DNA from: JAIXWP01 sp044371755
GTDB taxonomy: Bacteria; Bacteroidota; Bacteroidia; Flavobacteriales_D; Sanyastnellaceae
Direction of reading: 5' to 3'
Assembly: GCA_044371755.1 (NCBI GenBank)
Contig: JBILSZ010000068.1
Span: 1 to 15,099 of the forward strand
DNA length: 15,099 bases
A model generated the notes under the pieces. The model had not been told where the DNA came from. It did not search any database and worked only from the letters and a program-made list of their open reading frames with translations. The position numbers were made by a program, and so were the translations under genes. How positions within the stretch are numbered: position 1 is the first letter of the stretch; every line of letters begins with the position of its first letter. Of the stretch, positions 8,230-15,036 are shown piece by piece.

Positions 8230-9514
8230 TGCACTTTTCGTCATCGTGTTTTTTTCTTTATTTTTTTCTGGAAAAATAATAGCGTCCGACTTTATCGTCA
8301 GCTTTGACTACAAGGATGCGGCACCACTTGATTCCAATATCGCCGCTTTTCAAAATTGGTGGAATCATTTTGATGGTGAAGAAAACTTTGTAAAATCAAA
8401 TGACATATTAAAGCCTTATGGCGTAAATCCTAGCCTTTTCCTAAATGTAATGGGCTATGAGAAAAATGCCGATGATTGGAAAAAATTGAATCACAGCTTG
8501 GATTACGCGGTAGAATTGACCGTAAAAGAAAAGGAACAACTGCTAAGATTAATTAAGGACATTATTTCTAAAATAAATGAAAAAAAGCAAGCGCTGAAGG
8601 CAGACAAACAGCACTTCGTAGAACTGACTTTTGCTTCTACCACAGGCAAATATCAAGTTAGTTTTTTTAATTATTCATTAGAAAAAACAAAGGCCCCTCG
8701 AATTACTGCAAGTAAAAAATTATCGCCATTAGGAGATTCTAAATGGATGAAGAAAAACGGAAAATTTAAAAAACCGAATGTTCATTCGGGTGCCTTTATT
8801 AGTCAGAATTTTTATTTTTCTAATTCGGAAAGTTTAGATCTTTCATGGTCGGTGAGCGATCAGTCATTCTCCTATTCCATTTCTAGTTTGGAAAAGAATC
8901 CTCCTTACATCGTTGATTTTTTCGCCTCCGAATATGCTCCGATGGAAACTCAAAGAGTGTTTTTGACATGGAATGTCTTGGGCACAAAAGAGATCATGAT
9001 GGACATGGGCGTGGGAACGCATCCTTCAAAATGGCAAATTAGTATTTCTCCAGAGGATACCATTATTTACACTCTCACGGCAACGAATGCTTTTGGGAGT
9101 GCGACGAAGCAAGTGAAGCTCGACGTAGAACAAATAGTGCTCACCAGCGCAATTATCACCGTTTTTACCCCTGAAAAAGGCGATCCAAAGGCATTAGGCA
9201 CAAAAGTCGTGTCGACGTTAGACGGATATGCCAAAGGCGTATTAGGTCGCTTCGAAGGAGCTACTGATCTTGAATGCGAGGGCGTTAAAACGCCTTATGT
9301 CGGACCCTTTAAGTTTGATTACAATGCTCCCGTGTATAAACGTGACTTCATCCGTGGGCAGTTTACGGTTAAAATAGAAGGTGATACACCCGATGAATGG
9401 CTGTTTTCACCCATAGTTATTCTTCAGTTCTCCGATGGCAGCAAGCGTGAATTAGTTGGTTACGGCACCCGATTGCTCAAAACCGGATCCGAGGCCGAGG
9501 TCTTCAAATTTTAA
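8207..9514 (+). CDS. Secreted protein of unknown function with a central Ig-like domain
   Basis: This 435-residue protein begins inside the preceding gene (23-nt overlap). The start is supported by a signal peptide: hydrophobic core about residues 9–25, likely cleaved near IIAS. I do not recognise a family for the whole. Residues about 50–145 are helical and Lys-rich. Residues about 232–312 match the common bacterial Ig-like pattern, with a V-F-L-T-W-N-V strand, an x-G-V-G-x-H-P turn and IIYTLTATNAFGSATK at the end. Residues 313–435 are beta-rich and end with G-Y-G-T-R-L-L-K. There is no T9SS sorting domain, so it probably stays in the periplasm or on a membrane surface, unlike the haloperoxidase upstream. 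Co-expression with that enzyme is inferred from layout only. Confidence 0.75.
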   Translation: MPTSRSASALFVIVFFSLFFSGKIIASDFIVSFDYKDAAPLDSNIAAFQNWWNHFDGEENFVKSNDILKPYGVNPSLFLNVMGYEKNADDWKKLNHSLDYAVELTVKEKEQLLRLIKDIISKINEKKQALKADKQHFVELTFASTTGKYQVSFFNYSLEKTKAPRITASKKLSPLGDSKWMKKNGKFKKPNVHSGAFISQNFYFSNSESLDLSWSVSDQSFSYSISSLEKNPPYIVDFFASEYAPMETQRVFLTWNVLGTKEIMMDMGVGTHPSKWQISISPEDTIIYTLTATNAFGSATKQVKLDVEQIVLTSAIITVFTPEKGDPKALGTKVVSTLDGYAKGVLGRFEGATDLECEGVKTPYVGPFKFDYNAPVYKRDFIRGQFTVKIEGDTPDEWLFSPIVILQFSDGSKRELVGYGTRLLKTGSEAEVFKF

Positions 9515-9587
9515 TTTTTCAGAAAAACCAACGGAATACCTTGTTTAGGGTATCGCGTTTACTTTTGCTTTTCGTTTATTTGTGCTT

Positions 9588-9815
9588 ATGAAGACTGCCC
9601 TCTCAAATGTCATTCCTGGCAATAGTGCCACCATCACTGGTGTGAAGCGTGGTGAACTGTTTGCAAAACTCACAGAGCTGGGACTTTTTCAAGGAAAAGA
9701 AATCAAAGTCTTGTTCAAAGCCCCATTTGGCGACCCTATCGCAGTAGATGTAGAAGGTTATGTACTTTCGCTCCGTAAAGATGAAGCCGAACTCGTGGAA
9801 GTGGAGGCTCAATGA
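9588..9815 (+). CDS. feoA: FeoA, cytosolic accessory protein of ferrous iron uptake
   Basis: The protein has 75 residues from the ATG at 9588. A GTG two codons upstream (9582) is in frame but adds only two residues. It is a single SH3-like FeoA domain of normal length: an N-terminal S-x-V-I-P-G-N-S-A-T-I strand, the E-L-G-L-F-Q-G-K-E-I-K-V turn typical of the family, then P-F-G-D-P-I-A-V-D-V and S-L-R-K-D-E-A at the end. FeoA is thought to bind FeoB and support Fe2+ transport. The gap to feoB is 9 nt. No convincing promoter or Fur site is visible in the 73 nt upstream; TTTATTTG at 9575–9582 has one mismatch to the -7 consensus but would leave almost no leader. Confidence 0.92.
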   Translation: MKTALSNVIPGNSATITGVKRGELFAKLTELGLFQGKEIKVLFKAPFGDPIAVDVEGYVLSLRKDEAELVEVEAQ

Positions 9816-9824
9816 CTTTGATTT

Positions 9825-11786
9825 ATGGGAGTGAAACGCATCGCATTAATTGGGAATCCGAATACAGGTAAAACATCCATCTTCAACCTCCTCACTGGTC
9901 TCAACCAGCAAGTAGGCAATTTTCCGGGCGTTACCGTAGACAAAAAAACGGGGACGCTCAGTTTAGATTCGGGTGAAAAAGTGGAAGTCATCGACTTACC
10001 GGGTACTTACAGTGTTTTCCCACGGTCCAAAGATGAGCGCGTAGTTTTCAATATTCTTTCTAAGCCCAATCATCCTGATTTTCCAGAGCTCACCATTGTA
10101 GTGGCAGATAGTTCAAATCTCGAGCGCAATCTTTTGCTTTTCACACAGCTTTACGACATGGGCTTGTCGTGTATCCTAGTTCTCACGATGCCCGATGTTT
10201 CTAAGAAACGAGAGATTAGACTTGATACGCGTGCGCTGTCTTTTTTATTTGGCGGTGTGCCGATAATAGAGCTGAATGGCAGAACTGGCGAGGGTTTGGA
10301 TAAACTCAAGCACACCATCGCACATTATCCTCAGAATATCCAAAAGAAAGTTTTTGTTAGCAATCGCTTTGAAGAGCTCTTGCAGAATGAAGACAAACAA
10401 GCTGCGGATGCAGAAACCCGTTTTGCAGCCATTCGCGATATCCTCAAAAATTGTGAGCGCCGCATCGATCGATTTAGCGATCCATTTTCTTCCAAGTTGG
10501 ATAAAATTCTAGTGCATCCGATTTGGGGATACCTCATCTTCACGGGCATTTTACTTTTGATATTTCAGAGCATTTTCAATTTCGCATCCATCCCAATGGA
10601 CTTGATTGACGGTGCATTCAGCGATCTTAGCCATTATGCGCAATCACATTTACCTGAAGGTGTGTTTACCAATCTTCTGTCGGAGGGTATCATTCCGGGC
10701 ATTGGAGGCGTCGTCGTTTTTGTACCGCAAATAGCCCTTCTCTTTTTATTCCTCACCATACTTGAAGAGACAGGATATATGGCGCGCGTTGTATTCATCA
10801 TGGATCGTTTGATGCGCCCTTTTGGATTGAATGGAAAGTCGGTAGTGCCCTTGATGAGCAGCGTGGCATGCGCCATTCCTGGGGTGATGGCTACACGCAG
10901 CATCGCCAGTTGGAAAGATCGTTTGATTACCATTTTGGTAGCGCCGTTGATGTCTTGTTCAGCGCGTATTCCCGTGTATACCCTCCTGATCGCATTGGTA
11001 ATCCCTGATACCGAGGTGTGGGGATTTTTTAATTTAAAAGGCTTGGTATTGTTCGGTTTGTATGCGTTGGGAGTTGTTGCAGCGTTGTTGATTGCTGCAC
11101 TTTTAAAGTGGATTATCAATTCAAAAGATCGCAGTGTGTTGTTGCTGGAATTGCCATCTTACCGTTTGCCTCGTGCTAAGTACGTGGCGCTATCTGTTTG
11201 GGAGAAGGTAAAAGTATTTGTGATGGATGCCGGTAAAGTGATTTTGGCGATATCCATTATTCTTTGGGCCTTGGCCAGTTACGGCCCCGGAGAGCGCATC
11301 GAGCGGGCCGTGGCTGCTGTTGAAATGCAAGCCGGCGAGAGTCAAGAAGATTTTGAGTTGAAAATAGCCTCTGCTAAACTTGAAAACTCATATATCGGCA
11401 TTTTAGGTCATGCCATTGAACCCGCCATCCGACCATTGGGCTACGATTGGAAGATTGGAATAGCGCTGATCACCTCATTCGCTGCACGCGAAGTTTTCGT
11501 TGGTTCTATGGCCACCATTTACAGCGTGGGAGAAGATTTTGAAGCCGATTCAAGTTTGCTCGACCGCCTTCGTGAAGAGAAAGACATGCGCACGGGCAAG
11601 CCAGCATACAACCTTGCCAATGGCGCATCGCTGATGGTATTTTATGTATTTGCAATGCAGTGTATGGCCACACTCGCCGTGGTGAAGCGCGAAACAAAAA
11701 CGTGGAAGTGGCCGTTGATTCAATTGGTCTACATGGGCATTTTGGCCTATCTCGGCGCATTCATTACCTTTACCCTGTTATCATGA
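9825..11786 (+). CDS. feoB: FeoB, GTP-dependent ferrous iron transporter
   Basis: The protein has 653 residues. The N-terminal G domain shows G1 GNPNTGKTS (10–18), G2 around T37 in GNFPGVTV, and G3 D57-L-P-G60. At the G4 position, where NxxD is usual, it has T121-M-P-D124. Residues about 160–220 are a shortened helical linker. The membrane part begins near HPIWGYLIFTGILLLIF and carries the Gate-type segments: V-P-Q-I-A-L-L-F-L-F-L, E-E-T-G-Y-M-A-R, S-V-A-C-A-I-P-G-V-M and P-L-M-S-C-S-A-R-I-P-V-Y. A second Gate follows with F-A-A-R-E-V-F-V-G and Y-V-F-A-M-Q-C-M-A-T. It is shorter than E. coli FeoB (about 770 residues), mainly in the linker and C-terminus, without any break in the frame. It acts in the inner membrane to import Fe2+. 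Its stop overlaps the next start (ATGA). Confidence 0.95.
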   Translation: MGVKRIALIGNPNTGKTSIFNLLTGLNQQVGNFPGVTVDKKTGTLSLDSGEKVEVIDLPGTYSVFPRSKDERVVFNILSKPNHPDFPELTIVVADSSNLERNLLLFTQLYDMGLSCILVLTMPDVSKKREIRLDTRALSFLFGGVPIIELNGRTGEGLDKLKHTIAHYPQNIQKKVFVSNRFEELLQNEDKQAADAETRFAAIRDILKNCERRIDRFSDPFSSKLDKILVHPIWGYLIFTGILLLIFQSIFNFASIPMDLIDGAFSDLSHYAQSHLPEGVFTNLLSEGIIPGIGGVVVFVPQIALLFLFLTILEETGYMARVVFIMDRLMRPFGLNGKSVVPLMSSVACAIPGVMATRSIASWKDRLITILVAPLMSCSARIPVYTLLIALVIPDTEVWGFFNLKGLVLFGLYALGVVAALLIAALLKWIINSKDRSVLLLELPSYRLPRAKYVALSVWEKVKVFVMDAGKVILAISIILWALASYGPGERIERAVAAVEMQAGESQEDFELKIASAKLENSYIGILGHAIEPAIRPLGYDWKIGIALITSFAAREVFVGSMATIYSVGEDFEADSSLLDRLREEKDMRTGKPAYNLANGASLMVFYVFAMQCMATLAVVKRETKTWKWPLIQLVYMGILAYLGAFITFTLLS

Positions 11787-11899
11787 TACAATCTGCATTA
11801 GTCATCGCCAGCATCGGGGGAGCCACTTTCTATCTGTGGCGCCGCTTCTTTGGTAAATCGGAGAAGGGCTGCGAACAATGTGGTAAGACCAACGGTTGA
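11783..11899 (+). CDS. FeoB-associated Cys-containing small membrane protein
   Basis: This is a 38-residue peptide whose ATG at 11783 overlaps the feoB stop in ATGA. It has one membrane segment (about residues 3–19, SALVIASIGGATFYLW), an R-R-F-F-G-K positive patch just after it, and a C-terminal G-C30-E-Q-C33-G motif. Layout, position after feoB and the CxxC tail fit the FeoB-associated Cys-rich membrane proteins that replace FeoC in many bacteria. A role in iron handling or redox control next to FeoB is inferred from this context. The frame is open further upstream inside feoB, but the membrane segment and overlap favour the short form. Confidence 0.8.
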   Translation: MIQSALVIASIGGATFYLWRRFFGKSEKGCEQCGKTNG

Positions 11900-11920
11900 T
11901 TTCCCCTCTATATTTGTCAC

Positions 11921-12550
11921 ATGCAGCCATATATCTTGAGGTATATCGCGGAGGGCGAACATCAAAGACAAGATTTTAAAATGAGAATTGACGATGCCCG
12001 CAAAATTGCGCGCACCGTTTCTGCTTTCGCCAATACCGACGGAGGCCGCTTGCTCATTGGTGTCAAAGACAACGGGAGCATCAGCGGCGTAAGGGCAGAG
12101 GAGGAATTGCACATGATGGAAGCTGCCGCCAAGATGTATGTCAATCCACCTGTTGATTTCAGCGTACAAGCTTGGAAAGTGGATGGTCGCACAGTATTAG
12201 AAGTGAATATAGAACCTTCTCGACATCGCCCGCACTTGGCTCAATTGGACGACGGAACGTGGAAGGCATTTTTGAGAAAAGACGATCAAAACTTCTTAGC
12301 GCCCGCGGTATTGCTGCACGTTTGGAAGAGCGATGACATCGCGATGCCGCAAAAATATTTTCATACTGAACGCGAACGAAAAATTTTCACCGCATTAAAC
12401 GAAAAGGGCACATTGACACAAAATCAATTGGTAAAAATCACAGAAATACCGCGCCCCGCCCTTACATCACTCCTCGCGCGATTGATTCGCTGGGGCTTGA
12501 TTAAAATCGATTTTCAGCAGGATAAAGCGTATTATAAACTCACCGAATGA
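11921..12550 (+). CDS. AlbA_2 (Schlafen-like) domain protein with C-terminal winged helix
   Basis: The protein has 209 residues. Residues about 8–125 fit the AlbA_2/Schlafen-type domain: E-G-E-H-Q-R-Q-D-F-K near the start, then I-A-R-T-V-S-A-F-A-N-T-D-G-G-R-L-L-I-G-V-K-D-x-G and R-x-x-H-x-P-H. This domain is usually linked to nucleic acid binding. Residues about 148–209 look like a winged helix: ERKIFTALNEKGTLTQNQL, then a recognition-helix-like PRPALTSLLARLIRWGLI and a short wing. No AAA ATPase follows, unlike longer relatives. It starts 21 nt after the small Feo peptide, and its stop overlaps the next start by 4 nt, so it is probably at the tail of the feo transcript. A regulatory role is plausible but unproven. 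It is the likeliest DNA-binding protein in the operon. Confidence 0.8.
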   Translation: MQPYILRYIAEGEHQRQDFKMRIDDARKIARTVSAFANTDGGRLLIGVKDNGSISGVRAEEELHMMEAAAKMYVNPPVDFSVQAWKVDGRTVLEVNIEPSRHRPHLAQLDDGTWKAFLRKDDQNFLAPAVLLHVWKSDDIAMPQKYFHTERERKIFTALNEKGTLTQNQLVKITEIPRPALTSLLARLIRWGLIKIDFQQDKAYYKLTE

Positions 12551-12891
12551 ATATTCGCCTTCGCAAATTTGAAAACTTGCACGTATTGTTATGGTTGATC
12601 AAAGACCTATGCTGGCTCATGGAGTTTAAACTTTTTGGAGTTATCATGATTCTGCCAACATTAACTGCCGCATTATGGCTCACGTATCATTCGCGAAGTG
12701 AACGGGTTGAGCTCTTGCATAATATCGCAGTTACCTTGTGGATTATAGCGAATGGAAATTGGATGGTAGCGGAGTTTTATTTTAATGATGAAAATAAAAT
12801 TTATTCTGCTCCAATCTTCGTGATTGGATTGATTGTTCTGGCGCTGTATTATGTTCCATTAATATGGAAACGGAATGAGTTAGACAAATAG
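12547..12891 (+). CDS. Small conserved-looking membrane protein of unknown function
   Basis: This 114-residue protein is coupled to the gene upstream by an ATGA overlap, which fixes the start. It has about three membrane segments: roughly residues 28–45 (L-F-G-V-I-M-I-L-P-T-L-T-A-A-L-W-L), 57–75 (I-A-V-T-L-W-I-I-A-N-G-N-W-M) and 88–105 (P-I-F-V-I-G-L-I-V-L-A-L-Y-Y). It resembles a hypothetical family I associate with Bacteroidota that has a L-W-L-I-K-D-x-C-W-x-M-E start and a W-M-x-x-E-F-Y-F motif. No function is known to me. As the last gene of the apparent feo unit it may be read through from feoB. The tandem array starts about 30 nt after its stop. Confidence 0.7.
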   Translation: MNIRLRKFENLHVLLWLIKDLCWLMEFKLFGVIMILPTLTAALWLTYHSRSERVELLHNIAVTLWIIANGNWMVAEFYFNDENKIYSAPIFVIGLIVLALYYVPLIWKRNELDK

Positions 12892-12922
12892 GATGGAGCG
12901 TGATAGTACCCTAGTATTATAT

Positions 12923-13006
12923 TATCATACTATCATACTATCATACTATCATACTATCATACTATCATACTATCATACTATCATACTATCATACTATCAT
13001 ACTATC
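12923..13006. repeat. Array of ten perfect 8-bp repeats (TATCATAC)
   Basis: Ten uninterrupted copies of TATCATAC occupy 12923–13002, and a half copy (TATC) follows to 13006. Just before it, TGATAGTA at 12901–12908 is complementary to TACTATCA, which occurs repeatedly inside the array, so a transcript could form many alternative short hairpins. Perfect identity of the copies suggests recent expansion or slippage. No reading frame of significance crosses it. Confidence 0.97.
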
Positions 13007-13032
13007 CTCCTCTTCCCTGACTTAAATCACCC

Positions 13033-13242
13033 CACCGTTTGACGGGTGTCATAAGCTAGCAATCAACCCCACCACATCTTTGCCTTAGATAGAGAGTACA
13101 TAATCTATCGAGTCGTGTTAAACGACGGATGTTGGGGTTCTTTACCTTCGACAAATGTCCGTTCTTTAACGAGGGTGCGGTTTCACTCGGCTCTTTTTTG
13201 GAGAGGAAAGTCCCGCTCGTGTGCCGCACCTTGACTCGATAG
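13033..13242 (+). ncRNA. Candidate structured RNA with three-way junction and possible pseudoknot
   Basis: These pairings were found by eye. P1: CTATCGAGTC (13105–13114) with GACTCGATAG (13233–13242), 10 bp. P2: GTTAAA (13117–13122) with TTTAAC (13165–13170), then a 2x2 internal loop, then 13125–13133 with 13154–13162 (9 bp, two G·U). P3: AGGGTGCGG (13172–13180) with CCGCACCTT (13224–13232), continued inward by CAC/GTG, CGG/CCG and CTC/GAG. Junction linkers are 2, 1 and 0 nt, a very tight fit. The P2 loop GGGGTT (13134–13139) can pair with AACCCC at 13065–13070, a possible pseudoknot. A further hairpin lies at 13033–13048. G·U pairs favour the plus strand as the transcript. GATAGA/TCTATC (13088–13093/13104–13109) would compete with P1. 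It matches no RNA family I can name, and no promoter was found. Confidence 0.45.
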
Positions 13243-13313
13243 TATTCGCCCAGTAACACGGTGATTGTGGAACCTGAACACCTCTTTCAAAATCTTTTCT
13301 CTTTTCCAAAAAT

Positions 13314-14801
13314 TCATTCAAAGCGCGGCTTTATTTTCAATATGACGTCTGCGTCTTCGATAAATGCATTACATGCAGTTAAATACTCCTGCATTTGATC
13401 CATATTCTCCGAATATACATTAGCACTGAACTCGTGAGCGCGTTGTAACATCTTAATATAAGTATCACATTTACGTTGTTTTGTGAATTTTTTCAGAGCA
13501 CCCATATAATCCTCTCTGAATACCGTGGGAATGATAATCTTAGACTGACCTGCTTTTACCAATTCAGCATTCATCATCACCCGCGCAATACGACCGTTTC
13601 CATCCAAGAATGGATGTACCTCACTGATCACAAACATCATATAAGCAGCTTTGGAAAATGGATGATTCAATGCTCTATAAAAGTCATAGCTCTGAATCAA
13701 AGTTCCCCTAACTAAATTAAAATCTACAAAGGACGTGCTTCCTGCAAAATTATTCTTGTCTTTAAAAAGACCAGGACTTTTATCTAGCCTCGCACTCAGT
13801 AATATTGAATGTCGTAATGATATTATTTTAAAAAACTCCTCGGGCGATGAAGGTGTAATTTCCATTTCTTTCTTATTAGAAACAATCTGATACGTACCCA
13901 ACACATCATGACTATCATCGTTTCTTGTTAGAATTGGCTTATTAGTTTGAATGATTAGTTTTGCCTCCTCAATTTCAAATACAGTTCCTTCAATGTAATT
14001 TGAAAAATAGCTTTCAAAAAAAGCAAAATTTCGGAATGATGTCGGCGTAGTATTTTTCTCTTCTCTGTAAGGGAATTCTGTTTGCTTTAATTCACGGAAT
14101 AAAGTCTCAAATAATTCTAGTCGTGCTGGATCGTAAGGCATTCCAAATGCCCTAGCTATAGCTAGAGGCGAGCTTAATATTTTCGATGTTTTTGTAGTCA
14201 ACAGCGCACTTATAATGCGATTCAATTTTTCAAACTCCTGTTGCATTTCCAATTGCTCTGCAAGCATTCTTGCCTGATCCCTTAGTTTATTAATTTCCTT
14301 TTCGCCATTTACTCTAATTATTTGCTCTAATCGCTCCTCTATTTCTGGCAAACTCAAACACTTCGAATTACTACCTAATTTTCGAGTTGTCTGTAAATTT
14401 TCCAAAAAAGCACGTGCTTTCTGAGAAGTGTATAGTTCACCAGAAAATTTATTGTCGCCTTCTATCGGTGAAGGTCCAGCAAGAAATTGAATGGTAATCC
14501 CAGGAAGTTTTACTTTTTTAGTATAACTCGTAGTTAAAAATATTTGCCCAGTTTTAGTTGGTTGAAATTCAAAAGCAGAGCGATGGCTAAGCATCGTTCC
14601 CGGGTAGAGCGTTCCTAACACCTGAAAGAGATTTCTTCGGATAATACCTTCAACTGGTTCATCTAAATTTGAAGAGTATACCCTTGGTGCAATTTTTCTA
14701 ATGACCCCAGCTGATAACAATTTTGTTATTTGTTTTGAAGTCTTAGAATCTCGCGAGCTAAAGATTACTTCCTGCAGTTGAATGGGGCGATTTTTTTCCA
14801 T
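13314..14801 (-). CDS. Fic-domain protein with N-terminal AbiEi-like winged helix
   Basis: The protein has 495 residues. Residues about 12–46 look like a winged helix of the type IV antitoxin AbiEi kind (S-K-Q-I-T-K-L-L-S-A-G-V-I-R-K-I-A-P-R-V-Y). Residues about 47–135 continue the AbiEi-like part, with L-S-H-R-S-A-F and A-R-A-F-L-E-N-L. A helical linker (about 150–200) follows. The Fic core carries the complete motif H396-P-F-L-D-G-N-G-R404-I-A-R407. Upstream sits S267-N-Y-I-E271-G272, fitting the autoinhibitory (S/T)xxxE(G/N) helix placed N-terminal to the core (class II). Fic enzymes usually transfer AMP from ATP to protein hydroxyl groups; the target is unknown. The ATG at 14801 starts just before the winged helix. 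The gene looks AT-richer than the genes to its left (judged by eye), consistent with acquisition. It may bind its own upstream palindrome. Confidence 0.88.
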   Translation of the reverse strand: MEKNRPIQLQEVIFSSRDSKTSKQITKLLSAGVIRKIAPRVYSSNLDEPVEGIIRRNLFQVLGTLYPGTMLSHRSAFEFQPTKTGQIFLTTSYTKKVKLPGITIQFLAGPSPIEGDNKFSGELYTSQKARAFLENLQTTRKLGSNSKCLSLPEIEERLEQIIRVNGEKEINKLRDQARMLAEQLEMQQEFEKLNRIISALLTTKTSKILSSPLAIARAFGMPYDPARLELFETLFRELKQTEFPYREEKNTTPTSFRNFAFFESYFSNYIEGTVFEIEEAKLIIQTNKPILTRNDDSHDVLGTYQIVSNKKEMEITPSSPEEFFKIISLRHSILLSARLDKSPGLFKDKNNFAGSTSFVDFNLVRGTLIQSYDFYRALNHPFSKAAYMMFVISEVHPFLDGNGRIARVMMNAELVKAGQSKIIIPTVFREDYMGALKKFTKQRKCDTYIKMLQRAHEFSANVYSENMDQMQEYLTACNAFIEDADVILKIKPRFE

Positions 14802-14830
14802 TATCCATCCGATTTAGCACAATATTAGCT

Positions 14831-14874
14831 AAAATTTTCCACTATAACATCATTTATGGAAAATATTTTCCACT
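14831..14874 (-). promoter_or_regulatory. Palindromic operator candidate upstream of the Fic gene
   Basis: TGGAAAATATTTTCCA at 14857–14872 is a perfect 16-bp palindrome centred about 64 nt upstream of the Fic start. Read leftward, AGTGGAAAAT starts at 14874 and again at 14843, 31 bp apart, about three helical turns, so a third half-site lies closer to the gene. TAATATTG on the minus strand, between the second half-site and the ATG, differs at one position from the TAnnTTTG promoter box, and no clear TTG lies at -33. Self-repression by the protein's winged helix is an inference. Confidence 0.5.
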
Positions 14875-14890
14875 AAAAAAAACAAAGAAG

Positions 14891-15030
14891 AGCGACAAGC
14901 GACGGAGTTACGGAGTTACGGAGGGACGGAGGGACGGAGGGACGGAAGGACGAAGCGACGGAAGGACGAAGCGACGGAGGGACGGAGGGACGAAGCGACG
15001 GAGGGACGGAGTTACGGAGTTACGGAGGAC
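14891..15030. repeat. Mosaic array of 8-bp repeats in four variants
   Basis: Fifteen phased 8-bp units fill 14904–15023, flanked by 6- and 7-nt partial units. The variants are A = GGAGTTAC, B = GGAGGGAC, C = GGAAGGAC and D = GAAGCGAC. Their order is A A B B B C D C D B B D B A A. Every unit ends in AC, and each end of the array is an A A pair. No coding frame stands out, and the array is strongly purine-rich on the plus strand. Confidence 0.95.
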
Positions 15031-15036
15031 CTGCTG

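Noticed and set aside
9533..9552. Weak hairpin ATACC/GGTAT between the Ig-protein gene and feoA
   Set aside because: It has only five pairs and no following T-run, so it does not qualify as a terminator.
13203..13213. GAGGAAAGTCC, identical to the conserved P4 strand of RNase P RNA
   Set aside because: It falls in the hairpin loop region of P3, and no partner strand of the ACAGAA type or other RNase P core elements are present nearby, so it is probably coincidence.
13105..13242. Self-cleaving hammerhead-type ribozyme at the three-way junction
   Set aside because: The junction linkers are 0–2 nt and lack the CUGANGA and GAAA core sequences.
13056..13259. 67-codon minus-strand reading frame
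   Set aside because: It lies across the paired region, has no signal or known motif, an odd Arg/Lys/Cys-rich end, and fits worse than a structured RNA. It is kept only as an alternative to test.
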